In this document: positions 63,164 through 64,000 of the stretch, in pieces
How positions within the stretch are numbered: the stretch's first letter is position 1
How the letters are laid out: each line of letters starts with the position of its first letter
Assembly: GCF_963675165.1 (NCBI RefSeq)
Contig: NC_087392.1
Coordinates: 4,299,442-4,363,441 of the forward strand
Reading direction: 5' to 3'
Source: Halichondria panicea
Taxonomy: Eukaryota; Porifera; Demospongiae; Suberitida; Halichondriidae
Length of the DNA stretch: 64,000 nt
Notes under the pieces: generated by a model
Database searches by the model: none
What the model saw: the letters and a program-made list of their open reading frames with translations, nothing else
Told to the model about the DNA's origin: nothing
Program-made: the position numbers and the translations under genes

Positions 63164-63944
63164 TCAGCACTTATAGCTACGCACAGAGTCGGACTCTAGT
63201 TCAGAGCTGTAGCCTCCGCTGCTCTCGTACTCACTGTCCGTCACCTCAGAACTGGACAGTGACGACTCATCATCATCTGTATGTCAAACATAAATTTAAA
63301 TGTTCATGTTCGTTTGTTCAAGAGCAGTTAGTGAATCATAATTATACTTGTAGTATTACAATCATCAAACTTACGTATGCATAAACGAGTGTACGTGTCA
63401 TAACTTGTATAAATTATGCGACATTTCTGAAAGTAACTAGTTTGGTGTACTATATCACCCATGCACCCTGCACCCCCCAAACACTGGCCATGCACTATAG
63501 CTTACCCAGCCCCACATAATTGTGGTTGACATTACCATTTGAAGTTTCGGGCCTGTCCTGTACACTCTCCTCAGGGTGAGGGTGTGGGTGGTCAGTAAAC
63601 TCTTTTGTTAGATTAGTGACGGCACTGAGTAGAGCCTTCCTCATAGTCAGAGCTGACAGACACTCGATAGCCTGAACACATGTGAATAGTGATCGAATAT
63701 GCAAATCACGTTGATTCATTCTTTGAAAGGGTTAATTTAATTCTTCTCACCAGCTCACTAAATCCAGCACTGTGTAGATTGGCTATTAGGATCTGCCATG
63801 TGTCATCTTGTGTGCTGGAATGAAAATAAAATTACAGCCACTCTTTACAGCATAAAGTGAATTATGGCTGAATTGTTATATAATGCATGTGTACCTGTTT
63901 TCTAAGAGAGTCTGCAGACTGCCATCGTTAAGCTCATGAACGTC
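63164..63944 (-). CDS. C-terminal part of an unidentified protein, possible Death-fold helices
   Basis: Partial gene entering from the right. Exons 63895-63944, 63751-63814, 63506-63671 and 63164-63276 join in phase; stop TGA at 63164-63166. The visible 130 residues begin DVHELNDGSLQTLLENS and TQDDTWQILIANLHSAGFSE, a W-x2-L-x3-L pattern typical of the last helices of Death domains. A helical stretch and a His/Pro/Glu spacer follow, then an acidic Ser-rich tail (DDDESSLSSSEVTDSEYESS) with many casein-kinase-2-like sites. Only the end of the putative domain is present, so the assignment is tentative. It converges on RSPH3, 245 bp apart. Confidence 0.7.
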
Positions 63945-64000
63945 CTAAGAAAATTACTAAGTCTTATTCAGTTTGCAGAATAAAAGTGATGTGCTTGTAT

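Overview
The window is animal nuclear DNA. Most genes are cut into short exons by small GT-AG introns, intergenic gaps are short, and the gene set is metazoan (RNF41/NRDP1, a PDZ-type Rap exchange factor, CHMP1, katanin p60, RSPH3). The compact AT-rich layout, abundant tiny inverted-repeat transposons, a TKL-like kinase joined to coiled coils and a possible Death-fold protein fit an early-branching animal, most likely a sponge. That placement is inference; the sequence alone does not name a species. No tRNA, rRNA or CRISPR array was seen.

Layout. 1-2971 (-): part of a Pro/Gly/Gln/Tyr-rich protein, possibly the N-terminal part of ARID1/BAF250. 3497-4549 (-): RPL24, head to head with a CCDC28-like gene (4632-5172, +). 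5378-8033 (-): ESCRT-III CHMP1. 8477-11164 (+): SLC25A39/40 mitochondrial carrier with a large inverted-repeat element in its only visible intron. 11396-17933 (-): three intronless DHHC-type genes in one orientation, separated by a broken LINE, small elements and a tandem duplication. 18192-22572 (+): katanin p60. 23360-31797 (+): coiled-coil/kinase protein. 31800-34476: intergenic, with repeats and a stray copy of a RAPGEF exon. 34477-36960 (-): secreted PQQ-like beta-propeller protein. 37402-57595 (-): a 20 kb PDZ-GEF gene (RAPGEF2/6 type) with an intact Tc1 transposase in one intron. 58188-59141 (-): intronless RNF41 with an upstream small ORF. 59568-62918 (+): RSPH3 with an expanded Pro-rich tail. 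63164-63944 (-): C-terminal end of an unidentified gene.

Themes. Housekeeping and signalling genes here have no operon-like logic, but four divergent pairs sit close together (RPL24/CCDC28-like 82 bp, CHMP1/SLC25A39-40 about 440 bp, third DHHC gene/katanin about 260 bp, RNF41 leader ORF/RSPH3 77 bp) and probably share promoter DNA. At least eight families of short non-coding inverted-repeat elements were recognised by eye; several with unrelated interiors share TACCGTA ends. Short tandem duplications across splice sites occur three times, and one duplicated exon in the kinase gene is one base out of frame.

The best candidates for something undescribed are the three-gene DHHC cluster with a decayed zinc scaffold, the coiled-coil/kinase architecture with its frame-breaking duplicate exon, and the splice-site-spanning duplications. 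Splice models were built by eye from GT-AG signals, phase and family similarity. They are reliable for RPL24, CHMP1, katanin, RSPH3, the carrier and the kinase gene, and only approximate for the RAPGEF gene.
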